In this document: positions 1 to 12,192 of the stretch, piece by piece
Numbering within the stretch: position 1 is the stretch's first letter
Layout of the letters: each line of letters begins with the position of its first letter
Source: Owenia fusiformis
Taxonomy: Eukaryota; Annelida; Polychaeta; Sabellida; Oweniidae
Length of the DNA: 64,000 bases
NCBI GenBank assembly: GCA_903813345.2
Contig: CAIIXF020000011.1
Coordinates: 14,679,754-14,743,753 of the forward strand
Direction: 5' to 3'
Notes under the pieces: model-generated
Told to the model about the DNA's origin: nothing
What the model saw: only the letters and a program-made list of their open reading frames with translations
The model's database searches: none
Position numbers and translations under genes: made by a program

Positions 1-554
1 AAAAGTTACGACAATTGCATCTCTGCTAAATTGCATAGCAGTAGTAAACAGCCAATAGCTTTCGAATTTAAAAAACTCTACAATTGGAAATTTAAGATGA
101 TGAAAATATGGATACATTCCCAGAGTCGTTCTGTCTTTAACTAGTATTTTACAGCCTTTCAATTGCGCAAGTAGGCATCAGGGAAGAATTAGATGGGTAT
201 TAGTTTAATCACTATAATGGGTATTAGAACATTATGTAATTGCTCACATTATGCCATACTATATTAGTAATACTTAGCGAATTCTTCCGCATTTAAGTAA
301 ATGATCACGACATGAGTTTCCATTACTTGAAATATATGCAATGGAAAAAGTATAACAATCAGGTTAAGAAGGCTGAATATAAACCCGTTATATTGATCAT
401 TGAATATATAATTATAAAAATTCACCTTGAAAAGTGTCAATTCTGTTTAATTTAGTTTAAAGTATAATGCCGGTCAGATCTACATAATCTTTCAATTGGA
501 AAATTGATATAATATTTTGCAGAATTGTCAAAATCAATCCACCCTATAAAATAT
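1..554. other. No gene seen; AT-rich intergenic DNA
   Basis: I see no coding region, RNA gene or structured repeat here. The sequence is AT-rich and unremarkable. Confidence 0.6.
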
Positions 555-690
555 CATCCTAGTCCAAGTAGAGTTTTAGGGAGATAAGGTAAGATATATC
601 CTGTATCCTGATTTTGAGATTTCCATATCCAGAACTCTCATATCTCCAGTGTATATCTTCCCGCTTTAAAAAAAAATTGAAAAAAAAAGA
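555..690 (+). repeat. Dispersed repeat A, copy 1
   Basis: This stretch aligns by eye with 62466-62610 in the same orientation. Both contain GGTAAGATATATCC, then TTTCCATATCCAG, then a 'catatct' motif and an A-rich end. The family is not recognised. More 'tatccc' words follow to about 860, so the repeat may extend further in a degraded form. Confidence 0.55.
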
Positions 691-1261
691 TTTGGTTGAA
701 AAATTAGATTTTTTTAAGAAAACTCTACTGGGTATAGGATAAAGCAGTTATGTATGGTCTGTTTTGATATGGGGCTAATCCCTCATAAGATGCACATCTA
801 TGCATATATCCCATCTCATATATATATCTGCATATATCCCTCTGGATAAACTCCATATCCAAAACCTCCCAGTACATAACCCTTACGTAATGTTCCTCAG
901 TCTACAAAACAATTGTACATGTGTTTGCCCATATTACCCTTTTTCAAAATGGTGAAATAATCAATGTTACTGTTAAAGACTCTAAAACATATTATATGGA
1001 GTTAAAGTGTGTGTTACATGAAACATGTTTGAATCTATAGTACAACACTTACTTCTAGTTAATACCATGATTAAACTCATGATGTATGATATTTGTAATA
1101 ATCAGGGAAACACAAAAAGTGCAACTTAATTCATTTATCATACTCTTGATAGTGTTTGTAGGTGTGATTAAATTAGAGTGTACTTTATTGCAAGTTAAAT
1201 TGGATTTGCAACACAAAATTCTCTAATCCTATTGGGCATAAAGGCAGGGGCTATAATACAT
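691..1261. other. No gene seen
   Basis: There is no supported coding sequence. The first part has 'catatatccc'-type words that may be decayed remains of repeat A. Confidence 0.5.
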
Positions 1262-1293
1262 GGTGATGATGATGATGATGATGATGGTGGTGA
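1262..1293 (+). repeat. (GAT)n microsatellite
   Basis: A run of about ten GAT/GGT trinucleotides. Confidence 0.9.
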
Positions 1294-3035
1294 AGCAGAT
1301 TCACAATTATAGGTTTAGCCTAAAATGTAAACTTTTTCTTGAGAGATCGTGGACATTTTGATTTGAGCAGCTGGCAACTATCAGGTAGACTTTCCCACAT
1401 TGGCCCCAAAAGGCCCCATGCCCCCCCCCCACTGGATCTGCCAGTGGTATTTAATTAAGTTAAAGCAAAAACATGCTATTTTTGAATAAAAGGGCAGCCA
1501 TTCTAATGTCGAGATTGTAAATGCACAATTGTTTTAAAAAAACGATTAAAGTTATCTAGCTAAAACTTAAACAGATAATTGAGAGTCCAAAAAAAGATCC
1601 TCCCCAAACAAAGCCTTTTTCTTACTAAAGGCTACAACATTGTGTATGGGTTATCAAAAATTACATTTTTATAAAACTGGCAGCCACTTTGAATGAGTAT
1701 TTTGAAAATTCTTTCTGATGCATGGTCATATGCACATAAGACACTAGGCTTATAAAATATGAACCAAATTGGTCAACTGGTATTTGAGTTATGATCCAAA
1801 CCTGAAAATAAACAGTAGGTTGAATTGATGTTTTATTTGGTAGGCTAACTAGAATTACTAATAAATACATTAAATCAAACATTCCCATATCAATGAATTA
1901 AACAAATGGAATATCCGAAATAATGAATAATAGTATAACAAATTAATTGAAAACATCCCTGTAGGGTAACAAAACATTGAACTTGATGAGAATAGACCCA
2001 AAGGTCCGGAACCACCGGATGTCTGCTTCAGATCTATTGCTGCATCCAACATACAATAATTCATAGGTCCAGATTAATCAGAGGGCACTTCCTTTATTAA
2101 ATCATAACTTAGCTTAAACAGACACGCCATAGTTTTACAAGTCAGCAGATTGACGATACACCAATAATCAATAGAGAATTCTCACATTAAGATGGTTTAT
2201 CAAGGTATAGGCTGAGGGACTGATTCAAACTACTGGATAAGTGGTAATTTTGCCTAATCATTTACAGTAAAATCTGAATATAGTGAACACCTATGGAGCA
2301 ACAAAAAGGTGTTCACTGACTGTACACAGGTGTTCATTACAGAGAGGGAAATGTAGTCAATGTAAAATGTTTCATCAAGTGGTGTTCATTAATCACAGTT
2401 GATCCCTAGTGACAGGTTTTACTGTAATTTGCATATAGCCTAATTTTGGCCAGGTTCGGAAAACCAAATGTCAGAAATATTATCTTCATAATTTTATCCA
2501 TTGGGAAGATTCTCATAATTAGGGAAGTTTAAAATTAGGAAATTGATAAAATTTGACCATTTGTCTAATAAAATACCACTTAAACAGCATTTCATGCACT
2601 CATTCAAATGATGGAGACTGAACCTTTGAACATATTAACAAATCTAACACCACGCCTTCTCACATCAAAGATCAAGCAATTGCTTCAATATGCCATCATA
2701 ATCTTGTGCATATCTTCTTTAACTGCTACCAGATGATACTAAAACACATCATAAAATACATCATATAGCATCATAAAGATCATGTTATATTGTCTAAATG
2801 TTTAATGATTTTAGCCTTGGACTCAGTGCATTGTATGCTGAACCATTCCATGAAGATGTTGTTTGCAGCTAGTGACCTTGAGTGTGTTATTGATTATTTC
2901 ACACACTGTTCTATGTGAAATACTGTGTTCGGATTGGCTGGAATAAGACACACCTTGCCTAGCTATGTGTGAATGTTCTATAATACATGCAGATATCAAA
3001 GAATGCCATTTAATTCAATACCCTTACTTCAAAGT
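1294..3035. other. No gene seen; non-coding with small repeats
   Basis: The short reading frames here (minus strand, 1661-2064) resemble no family I know and show no splice or coding signature. Around 2280-2400 the word GTGTTCA recurs in both orientations, and similar 'gtgaacacct' words occur near 44390-44490, which suggests a decayed dispersed repeat. A C run lies at about 1420-1430. Confidence 0.5.
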
Positions 3036-3275
3036 TACAGGGCGTTCATAAAGTTCTTGCAAAAGTCCTCTAAAATGTTTGTTTTTCAATGCCGCTCCAC
3101 CTACCCCCGACTCATGTTACTACTATAGCAATCTTAAGTTTTTCTTCAAGGACCTATTCATCATAATTCAAATAAATGAATAGTGTAGGTATACTGAGTG
3201 AAGATTTCAGCGATATTGATTGAGAAACCCCAAAATTAGGGTATTTTTGCAAGAGCTTTATGAACAGGGTGTTCA
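3036..3275 (+). mobile_element. Mariner deletion derivative (MITE)
   Basis: It begins TA then CAGGGCGTTCATAAAGTTCT, the same terminal repeat as the mariner copy that hosts the large transposon (22236 and 38884). After about 45 bases it jumps to sequence matching the inner part of that mariner's right arm (about 38690-38880), including 'ctacccccgactcatg' and 'gtgtaggtatactgagtg', and ends with 'gcaagagctttatgaac'. It is therefore an internally deleted, non-autonomous copy without transposase. The last bases differ from the expected terminus, so the right border is uncertain by about 10 bases. Confidence 0.75.
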
Positions 3276-4119
3276 GGAAATAAAGATAATAATGTCATAT
3301 TTTTTTTTTTTTTTATTTATTCATGGATTGCATTGAAAGTTTCAGAGATTATAGTTTTAACATATTTTTACTTATTGTTCAGGTGATTTGATTGGTTGAT
3401 TCTGTAGTTGTCATAGCAATGCGAGTAGCGCTAAGGCGGGGCAGGTGAAATATTTCCTTCCCAAGAAGAATAACATCAAGACGAACAATAAAATGAGCAG
3501 CATATAAGGACAAAATACAGAATGTACAACTCATGGCTTAATTTCAAGATGCTCAAGCACTTAGATATCAAAAGATAGCATTTTATTCAGTTCTTAACCT
3601 TGACTTCAAGGTTATAATTCTCATGTCCTTGCAATAAATGTTTCATGAAAAACAAATTTATGGCAATATGAAATGAACAAAACTGAATATAACTCCTTGG
3701 CTTATCCAGATGCTTGAAGACCTTGTAATGTTCTTTAACAACTTCTCACGTTGATTACATCAGTTGAAGACATGTACTAAGAGAATTGAACATGTGATGT
3801 AACCCCAGGCCATAGTGTTAAAATCTATCTTGGTGTTTTTCATATTAATTATATTGATTAAGAAATTATAACTTGTATGAAGTTCAATTTATACATTTAT
3901 TTTACCAGTAATAAGAGCTTCGTCTATTCTTTGCCAACAGTTCAATGACTTCACATTTCCAAAGGAATTCTATCCTTTAGGACCTGAGTCAATTTTTAAG
4001 AATCTAATGGGATAGTTCTTGCAAGCCCATTTCTCTCTTGCTATGGTAGCTATAACCATTTTTATACTGTCAATATTTAGCAAAACATAGGAAAATGTTA
4101 AAAAGTGGTCAAAAGTGGT
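3276..4119. other. No gene seen
   Basis: Non-coding, with a short poly-T run at about 3300-3315. No other structure was seen. Confidence 0.5.
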
Positions 4120-4253
4120 CATTCAAAAATGCAGTGCTCATTTCAAATGTAGCGCTCATTTCAAATATAGTGCTCATTTCAAATGTAGAGCTAATTCAAA
4201 ATGTAGTGCTAATTTCAAATGTAGTGGTCATTTCAAATGTAGTGCTCATTTCC
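4120..4253 (+). repeat. 18-bp tandem repeat, about 7 copies
   Basis: Units of the form TCATTTCAAATGTAGTGC repeat with point changes. The period is a multiple of three, so one frame stays open (a 61-codon frame from 4095), but this is a by-product of the repeat and not a supported gene. Confidence 0.85.
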
Positions 4254-4360
4254 AGTAGGCTGCCATCTTTTAAGATTTAATATAGGAAGGAAAAAATGGG
4301 CTCACAGGGAATATCCCTTTAAGCTTCAGCAGTGTTACATACTTCATTGATGTCCTTACT

Positions 4361-4428
4361 CACTGTATGTACAGAGATCGCCTAGTATTAAAAGTGGGTG
4401 ATCAAAGACTCGACAAGATGCGCAAAAT
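4361..4428 (+). repeat. Left terminal inverted repeat (68 bp)
   Basis: Perfect reverse complement of 6250-6317. It ends just before the likely start codon at 4434. Confidence 0.9.
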
Positions 4429-4433
4429 CCAAA

Positions 4434-5047
4434 ATGTCGGAGGAAAGGTATGTTTGTTTGTCTTCTCTTTACCAGTTTAAAGTCATTTTACCTACAGATG
4501 GTATTCCATATGCTGTATAAGAGACTCAAGATTCATTTGGTAACAGGATTCAGTGATTAAATCAACCGAAATACCTGAACTGAGTTGATAAAAGAAGCAA
4601 AATCAAAAACCCGTCGAACGAAAATGTATTTTTCACAAAATTTTCTGTTTTTAGATTGCCAAAACCACAAAACCAATATCATGTATGGTTAATATACATA
4701 AAACTTAACATTACATGCATATCGGACGTTCCAACTCCCCTTCAGCATCGAGTAAGGAGGATGTTATAAAAAAAATTATGATCAGCCAAGTGAGTGATTT
4801 TACCATGTGGATCCTAATGATATGTTCTTTGCATTTCAGAGTGGTTGGATTTACATGTTTCTATTGTCCTTCACTACGAACTGTTAAATTTCAAAACATT
4901 ATAAATCACCTTATAGAACATCATGAAGATGAAATGATGAAGATGAGAAAGATTATTGAAAATAGAGGCAAATTTAGAATGATTAGAAGATTTATGAGCT
5001 TGACAAGTAAAGATTTGGTTTTAATTATAAATCAAACAAATCTTTAA
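4434..5047 (+). CDS. Two-exon zinc-finger reading frame inside the 4361-6317 element (partial)
   Basis: Inferred gene start. Exon 1 is 4434-4447: an ATG in good context followed by four codons and a GTATGT donor at 4448. Exon 2 opens after TTTGCATTTCAG at 4840. The two halves join in phase (AG + A = Arg) and read MSEERVVGFTCFYC and onward. The protein has one C2H2-like finger (Cys-x2-Cys, then His-Leu-Ile-Glu-His-His), followed by a basic Lys/Arg-rich helix. If unspliced at the 3' side the frame stops at 5047, giving about 73 residues. A possible donor (GTAAAG at about 5005) and a further exon-like stretch (5941-6006, acceptor TTTAAG, donor GTGAGT) suggest it once continued. Family not recognised. 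A DNA-binding N-terminus of a transposase is a reasonable guess. Confidence 0.45.
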
Positions 5048-6249
5048 TGTACATATGACCAAAGCCTAAACTGGAACTTTTCCTCAGCCCATCCATATAA
5101 CGCTGTCTAGAATAGCAGAGTATTTATTTCACTTTGTTTCTCTAAAAACGCCAACTGGGCGTTTATTTTGCATTCGATTACATACAATTCTAACATTTTC
5201 AAGCTAATCACCTATACACCTTAGTTGAAAATTGATCAATAAATCTTCTGAATATTGAACTATAGAGCAGCTTTCCCCTATACCTATCATTTACATATGA
5301 CCTAAGTTAGCCACCTCGTGGTGAAACTGGGAACTGACTACTGGCATCTACTGAAGGTCATTACATTTTTCTATAACTTATTGATACCTTGCTGCAAAAG
5401 AATGATTTAACTCCCCAATGAAATAGAAAGTGTACAATTCAGATTTAATAAGTTTATGATGAGACCCCATGTCCATAACAACCACAATCATGACAATGGA
5501 TGATACAGTGACATACATTTTCATTTATGATTTATTCAATTCTTGCATTACAATTCGACAATCTTCTTGGATGCCAAGGTGTTAAGTTTTCATACCTTGG
5601 AATCAGAGGGTAAAATAAATGGACTGAAATGTGACTTTAAAAACTGTTCCATTTATAAGGTGTTACGCTTCAAGAGGTTTTTCTCTTAGCAGTGTACAGT
5701 GTACATATCATATTGTATTCAAACATAGACAGAATAACAAAATATACGCACACAGTGACCATTTAATCGAATGAATCAATGAACGGTGATGTACATGTTT
5801 ATTTTAATTTGGACATACATTTTGCATGAAACCCCATTTTTTCTTCTCTTTAAAGCATATAGTGTATGATCTGCTGAAACTCACGCTATAGGCCGATCAA
5901 TTCATTTCTGTGTTAAAATATTTATTCCATGTTATTTAAGAGGAAACGTGGACTTTATCATGGTCAAATGGAAGCCCAAGACCCTACCTAAGTATAAAAA
6001 ATTAAAGTGAGTAAAAATCTTCTATTGTTTTTGATATTTTAAAGCTTTTTAAATAAAACAGCACATATTATATCGCATTTATATCTTTACATCGTAAAAT
6101 CAATCTTATATACGAAAAATGGTCAAAGTAATATATATTTTTCAAAGCATATGGGTGTTCTTGTGCCTACAAAACCTTATTGAATCACCAGAAACGTGTA
6201 ATATAAACACAAATAAATCTTTTAAAAATAACCGTTACAAGATATTTGA

Positions 6250-6317
6250 ATTTTGCGCATCTTGTCGAGTCTTTGATCACCCACTTTTAATACTAGGCGA
6301 TCTCTGTACATACAGTG
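6250..6317 (-). repeat. Right terminal inverted repeat (68 bp)
   Basis: Perfect reverse complement of 4361-4428. A short frame overlapping it (6119-6334) is accidental. Confidence 0.9.
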
Positions 6318-8431
6318 TTACCGATGGTGGTTGACATTCAGGAATAAATGGCCAAATTGACCTGCATATTGTTCAAAATGTGAATTTTTCACCTCTAGAG
6401 TCTCTTTTAACATGTTGTACAATCACAAGTTTAAATAAACCACAATAAATCAACTGTAAAACGGTCACTGTACATGCAAAAGGAGAATAGATCGTGTGTC
6501 AAGAAGTTACGCTTGTGGTAGTTAAGTCAATTGAATGTATTCTTTGCTGGATACACAAACTGGTTTAGTAGTATTCTCGACAATTGCCTACTGGTAATTT
6601 TTGCGCGCTATTTTATTTCGCGCTTTTCGCGAGTTTTGGAATGTATGACAAATCTGCGAGATTAATAGGTGCGAAATTTCAAAAACTGAAAATATAATAG
6701 CCGTGAAATTTCAAAATGCCCAAAACGCGAAAAAAATAGCGTCAAATATTAGTGGGAGTACAGTACACCTTTTTAAATTCATTCTTTTTCTGTTAAGTGG
6801 CCAGTTAATGAGTTTGTCCACTAGTGCAGAGGTGATCAAAGCTAAGAAACCCATTAAGGGACCATAAATTCATAACTCTGCAGGAATATAGATAATAAAA
6901 AAAAGTTTGTTGACATGGTAAATAACAGAAATAGCCATGTTTATCAAGGTATGAGTTTACAACCTTGATGAACCAATATGAAAAATAATTAGAATTTCAT
7001 TTTGAATAGACCAAGTGCTGTACTTTATCCAATGCCATGACTAAGTCACTAAAGAAAGGCTTAAAAATAGGTTGCTCAGTTATTCAAGGGAACAAGCACT
7101 GAATAATAAATGGTGATTATGTCATTTTTCAATGTGATGGGTGGATGAATGCGTTTCTTTCAGGTTCTAGTGGTGCAGATTAACTTGTATTCTTGCAATC
7201 ACTAATGGATTTCAAGATAGATTCAATGATGCCTTTTATCTTTCGTTTCACTTACGACCCACATAAAGGTCCAAGTATTCAGGATTTCTTTTTCTTATTC
7301 AGCAGTATTTACATATGATAGCTGAAAATACAATTTACTAGACATCCTGATGGATATGTTAAGTCACTTTTGATGAGATCCGTTTCATTTCATAGATAGC
7401 TTTTTAATTGTATGTGATATTATTTTAATGAAGCTAAATGATACCACATGCAATGATATTTCATGATTTGTGTTAACCGTAAACATTTAGTTCCTGATTT
7501 AAAAAGCAGCACAAATAATTCTCAAAACCACATGTGTTGCAGCGCAACGCTTGGAACACCCTATGGACTCATTTTTTAATAATTGTATTCATTATCTTTC
7601 GATAAGACAATGGTTTTTGTTAGCAAGTTACATCTATTATCGTGTTTGTCTATAGATTACTGTGCATTTCCCAAGATTGCTTTATGTGCTTCTGAAAAAG
7701 TAATAAGATGCCCTGAAAGCTGTACAAATGTGCCAAATGTGAGAAGCATTTAACAACTTACAGGACGAGTGAATTCATCTAATATTGTACCGGCCTAACC
7801 TTTCCTGTACTGCTCACCAATTAGCATTTATTTACAAAGCATAGCAACTATGGAAAAGTAACTTTAGAGCCCAATTCAGTGCAAAATTTCCTTTCTTAGG
7901 ACCAAAGTCTAAAAATCTTATAATTACTATAATTTAGGAACTAGCTGCTAAGGTTTAAACGCAAGATTGGTGTGAGGTTATGTTGAATCTTTCAAATGTG
8001 TCTTTCCATGTATTTCTGATGTAATTAAGAGTTATGGATGTCAGGTCAATCTGTTAATTTTAATATGTCAGATCTTTAAATGATTAACTACATCCTCTCT
8101 GGGAGTCATAACTCATAATTGACTAAAGGTTACTTTTTGAGATATTTTGGGAAAAGTTATGGTGAACAGGACATCAACCTTTGTAAGTGATCCGTTATGT
8201 TTCACATTCTTTGAAAAAGTATTGGTAAACCAGTCACAATTTTAGTATTGCTCTTTGGTGCTTTCTAATTGGTTGGATACGGCTCTGTAAAATGACTTGA
8301 ACCAATCATTGGGCAGGGTGTCCAAAACATTTTGATCGCCCCTCGTGTATTCAGAATCTTTTTAGTTGTCACTCTGACACATATGACTTTCAATACATCC
8401 TTCAATAATATGTCAAATGGTGGGAAAAGGC
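6318..8431. other. No gene seen; short CG-containing patch
   Basis: Non-coding. Between about 6590 and 6765 there is a patch rich in GCGCG, TTTCGCG and GCGAAA words in both orientations, ending near 'gtacagtac'. It looks like a decayed small inverted-repeat element, but I cannot define its ends. Confidence 0.4.
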
Positions 8432-8488
8432 ATCTTCGTTCACTCGGCTCCCATCGGTGAACGCAGTGAAGACCGAGCGTGCGAAGAT
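8432..8488. repeat. Short imperfect hairpin
   Basis: ATCTTCG...CTCGG on the left pairs with CCGAG...CGAAGAT on the right around a loop of about 30 bases. It could be a remnant of a small inverted-repeat element. Confidence 0.6.
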
Positions 8489-8537
8489 TGGGAAAGGGGG
8501 TATTGGAAAATGTTTCTTTTCACATTAGATCACGTCT

Positions 8538-8641
8538 TGGGATAGTTGGGGTTTGTTTTCCTTAAGACTGCTGTATGTGTTTCTTGCTGCGTTTTGTAAT
8601 TCTTTTTAGTCCTTTCCCTTTGGCATTTGTGCATACATACT
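8538..8641 (+). repeat. Dispersed repeat B, copy 1
   Basis: Aligns by eye with 44236-44352: GGGATAGTTGGG, TTTGTTTTC, TTTCTTGCTG, CCTTTCCCTTT then a 'ttgtgcatacat'-like end. Family not recognised. Confidence 0.65.
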
Positions 8642-9081
8642 CATATCCATAGCACTTTCCATTTGATCATTTGCAAATTGTGTTTACAATTTAAACACAT
8701 TATTAAGACCATTTCCATAACTTGAATCTGAATGGGGTCATTATGCTCAATTAACAGGCTAGAAACATGTCCAAATATACTATCAAGGCACAACTGGACC
8801 TGATACCCAGTTGAGTAAAACATACATTCTGCATTACTGGTAATAAAGCTGACAGTATAAGCTCATTATTACAGTATATAAACCCAGATATATTGTGCCC
8901 TCGTGAAATCTTGTTCAGGGAATTCCCAAGGCATTCAATCTTAATGACATTTTTATTGTTTGTTTATGGGACCAAGTTATAAAAATGATATTAAATCAAG
9001 TAGCCTTTATTTGTCTAAGTGGATTAACCCTAATTGCTTCCTCAATTGGCATATTATGAGTATATGGCAGTTGGTTCCTGC
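8642..9081. other. No gene seen
   Basis: No coding or structural signal found. Confidence 0.5.
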
Positions 9082-9086
9082 ATTTA

Positions 9087-9934
9087 CACCCTATGCAGAC
9101 AGAGCCTGTGGGAAATATTGGGTGCGGCGCAAATGAGCGGAGGGTGCGGAGCTAACGGTCATTTTTGAATTTAAAATTGGGATATTTCTGAAACTAAGCC
9201 GTTTTGGGACTTCAAATATACCAAGATATGTGTATTTGACACCAAATATCAATAAAATTGTGAAAATAGTAGTGCAATTCATTTTATAGCGACGCAGTAT
9301 GCCTTAAACATTTCCCAGACCTATATATTTTGAGACTATCCTTTTAATACTGCGTCCCCAGCATTCATAAAAAATGGTGTTCAAGATACACTACCCATGC
9401 AAATTATTTTTGCATCTTGGAAACCAGGCAGTATCTGTGTGATTTTATAAAAATTCGGAAATGTTCTTCAGATATGAGCCCCTCTAAATATTGGGTGCGG
9501 AGCTACGTTTATGGAGCTGCTCCGCACCCAATATTTAGAGGGGGCTCATATCTGAAAAAATTTCCGAATTTTTATAAAATCACACAGATACTGCCTGGCT
9601 TCCAAGATGCAAAAATAATTTGTATAGATAGTGCACATTGAACACCATTTTTATGAATGCTGGGGACTCAGTATTAAAAGGATAATTTCAAAATATATAG
9701 GTCTGGGAAAGGTTTAAGGCACACTGCGTCGCTATAGAATGAATTGCGCTACTATTTTCACAATTGTATTGATATTTGGTGTCAAATACTCATATCTTGG
9801 TATATTTGAAGTCCCAAAACGGCTTAGTTTCAGAAATATCCCAAATTTAAATTCAAAAATAACCGTTAGCTCCGCACCCTCCGCTCATTTGCTCCGCACC
9901 CAATATTTCCCACAGGCTCTGTCTGCATAGGGTG
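9087..9934. mobile_element. 848-bp foldback (palindromic) transposable element with 5-bp target duplication
   Basis: The two halves are near-complete reverse complements meeting at about 9510. The outer ends read CACCCTATGCAGACAGAG and its complement. ATTTA flanks both sides (9082-9086 and 9935-9939), a clean 5-bp target duplication. The word AAATATTGGGTGCGGAGC occurs near both outer ends and again on both sides of the centre. Each arm carries the mirrored 63-codon frame (9091-9282 minus, 9739-9930 plus), which differs by only a few residues. No transposase is present, so it is non-autonomous. The 5-bp duplication and CAC start recall Transib, but I cannot assign a superfamily. Confidence 0.85.
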
Positions 9935-9939
9935 ATTTA

Positions 9940-10417
9940 TGGTTATTTATATAAAGTGTGTATGCCTTTTATTTATATCATACTAAGAGTTTATACCTAT
10001 TACGTTTAATGATTACTTGGTAAAAATGTATATTTTTGAATTATTTAAGTTTATATAGGAATTAATGGCATATTAGAACTTTGAGATGTTCCCATACCAT
10101 ATGTACCATCTCATGCCATAAATTCTTTAAACTTGTTACATTAGAAACAAACCAAATGCACCAATCTACCTGTTTTATTTTCAGATATAGTTGCAGGCTC
10201 ATAGCCAGCTTTCACTGAGGGGGCTTCACTTTCCAAAAATCCAAGTGTGGCTCACATTTGACAAATTTGTCCCAAAATCATTTGAAAAGTGATCTGAGTG
10301 GTGAAAAACTGCATAATTTTGAAATATATTTTGGCTAAGGGGCAGGGGTTTGAGCAAACAGGCTATGGGCCTGGTTGGGTACTTTGTTTAACACAGTCAA
10401 TGAATCTAACTTGAAGA
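9940..10417. other. No gene seen
   Basis: Non-coding lead-in to the minisatellite. Confidence 0.5.
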
Positions 10418-11198
10418 TATTTTCCAAGAGTTCAACATGTTGGGCCAATATTTCCCAAGAGTTCAACATGTTGGGCCATAATTTTCCAAGAGTTCAACAT
10501 GTTGGGCCAATATTTTCCAAGAGTTCAACATGTTGGGCAAATATTTTCCAAGAGTTCAACATGTTAAGCCAATATTTTCCCAAAAGAGTTCAACATGTTG
10601 GGCCAACATTTCCCAAGAGTTCAACATGTTGGGCCAATATTTCCCAAGAGTTCAACATGTTGGGCAAATATTTTCCAAGAGTTCAACATGTTGGGCCAAT
10701 ATTTTCCCAAAAGAGTTCAACATGTTGGGCCAATATTTCCCAAGAGTTCAACATGTTGGGCAAATATTTTCTAAGAGTTCAACATGTTGGGCCAATATTT
10801 TCCCAAAAGAGTTCAACATGTTGGGCCAACATTTCCCAAGAGTTCAACATGTTGGGCCAATATTTCCCAAGAGTTCAACATGTTGGGCCAATATTTTCCC
10901 AAAAGAGTTCAACATGTTGGGCCAACATTTCCCAAGAGTTCAACATGTTGGGCCAATATTTTCCCAAAAGAGTTCAACATGTTGGGCCAACATTTCCCAA
11001 GAGTTCAACATGTTGGGCCAATATTTCCCAAGAGTTCAACATGTTGGGCCAATATTTTCCCAAAAGAGTTCAACATGTTGGGCCAATACTTCCCTAGAGT
11101 TCAACATGTTGGGCCAATATTTTCCCAAGAGTTCAACATGTTGGGCCAATATTTTCTCAAGAGTTCAACATGTTGGGCCAATATTTTCCCAAGAGTTC
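10418..11198 (+). repeat. Minisatellite, about 31-36 bp unit, about two dozen copies
   Basis: Each unit contains GTTCAACATGTTGGGC followed by CAATATTTCCCAAGA. Copies vary by one to five extra bases (CCC versus CCCAAAAG), so the period is mixed. Long open frames on the plus strand (10375-11097, 10530-11243, 10784-11251) arise because the unit lacks stops. They overlap each other in different frames and are not genes. The core AACATGTT is itself palindromic. Confidence 0.95.
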
Positions 11199-11268
11199 AG
11201 CATCTCTACTGTCTGCCAGAGACACATCAGGCTTTGTTCCTGAACCAGTAAATAGTTGTCAATATTAC

Positions 11269-11301
11269 CATGGGCTTTCAAGAGACTATTGAAAGCCCAT
11301 G
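11269..11301. repeat. Perfect 13-bp hairpin
   Basis: CATGGGCTTTCAA, a 7-base loop, then its exact complement. Partial pairing continues outward through ATATTACC-like sequence. No further signal of a small-RNA gene was seen. Confidence 0.75.
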
Positions 11302-11445
11302 ATATTACCGAACAAACTCTGGGAGGGACCTCCACTGTCTTTACTCTGTTGGGAGAAATCATTTCTGAGCATGGGGTGGAGAATCCAGTCTACCATGTTT
11401 AATCTTTACTACATGCAATATATCAATAAGTATACTTGGACAAAG

Positions 11446-11523
11446 TACAGGGTGGTCAAACCCAGGTACAGATGATCTGGACCATAAGGGAGAAATAAGG
11501 TGACATTTTTGAACCACCCTGTA
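11446..11523. mobile_element. Tiny mariner-type MITE
   Basis: TA, then CAGGGTGGTCAAA, about 50 bases, then TTTGAACCACCCTG and TA. The terminal repeats match apart from one indel, and the TA flanks fit a Tc1/mariner target. It has no coding capacity. Confidence 0.75.
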
Positions 11524-12192
11524 TATAATGTGACCTGAGCCATCCAGTTTGTTTACTGCTGAGGACACAGATTACATATAAGTTGCTCAAGCATGTGGAG
11601 ATATGTCAGTATTCAAGAAAATGCAATCTGTCATCATAGGGCACATGCAAATATGACTGCAGAGGTTAAGATCGAAGATATCACGTCTGATCCAATTCAT
11701 CACCTAGTGGCCAGTATTAACTTGGATTTCTAACTGCATATGCTATTCTAAGGGAATATAAATAACAGAATTCTATCTCTGATTTGAAGAATATAAACAG
11801 ACACTCCTCATATGGGAAATGCCCTTACAGTCATCCCTAAGAAACCTCATAAGCTAAAAGTCTGTACAAAAGCATGCAGCAGGTATTATATTAGGTTGCA
11901 ATTCAGAAAATTTAAACATTTTTTATCAAAAATTACATTTTCAACTTTGCCTGAATGTGAGAGCAAGTAGTTCATTACTTCTGGGACAACCCTCGTATTC
12001 ATGAAGACAATACAGTTACTCAAAATAAGTTAGCTTATATTCAATTGCTCCATAAATACCAGTATTTATCAGTCTCATAACACAAAGCAAATTCTAAATT
12101 TCTGCACTTCAATATCTTTATAACATTAACTGTCCAATTGGGAAAAACATTATTAAAGTAGTTCTATGTAAGTTCATCTCTCTGGTTAATAT
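11524..12192. other. No gene seen
   Basis: AT-rich non-coding DNA. Confidence 0.5.

Larger units (their letters stand above)
4361..6317. mobile_element. 1957-bp DNA transposon with 68-bp perfect terminal inverted repeats
   Basis: The first 68 bases (4361-4428) are the exact reverse complement of 6250-6317. The termini read CACTGTATGT...ACATACAGTG. The flanks are TTACT on the left and TTACC on the right, so a short duplication (TTAC) is possible but not clean. Inside is a spliced zinc-finger gene start on the plus strand and no recognisable transposase core, so it looks like a deletion derivative of a larger element. The CACTG ends recall CACTA/CMC-like or Chapaev-like elements, but the superfamily is not settled. 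Confidence 0.85.
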
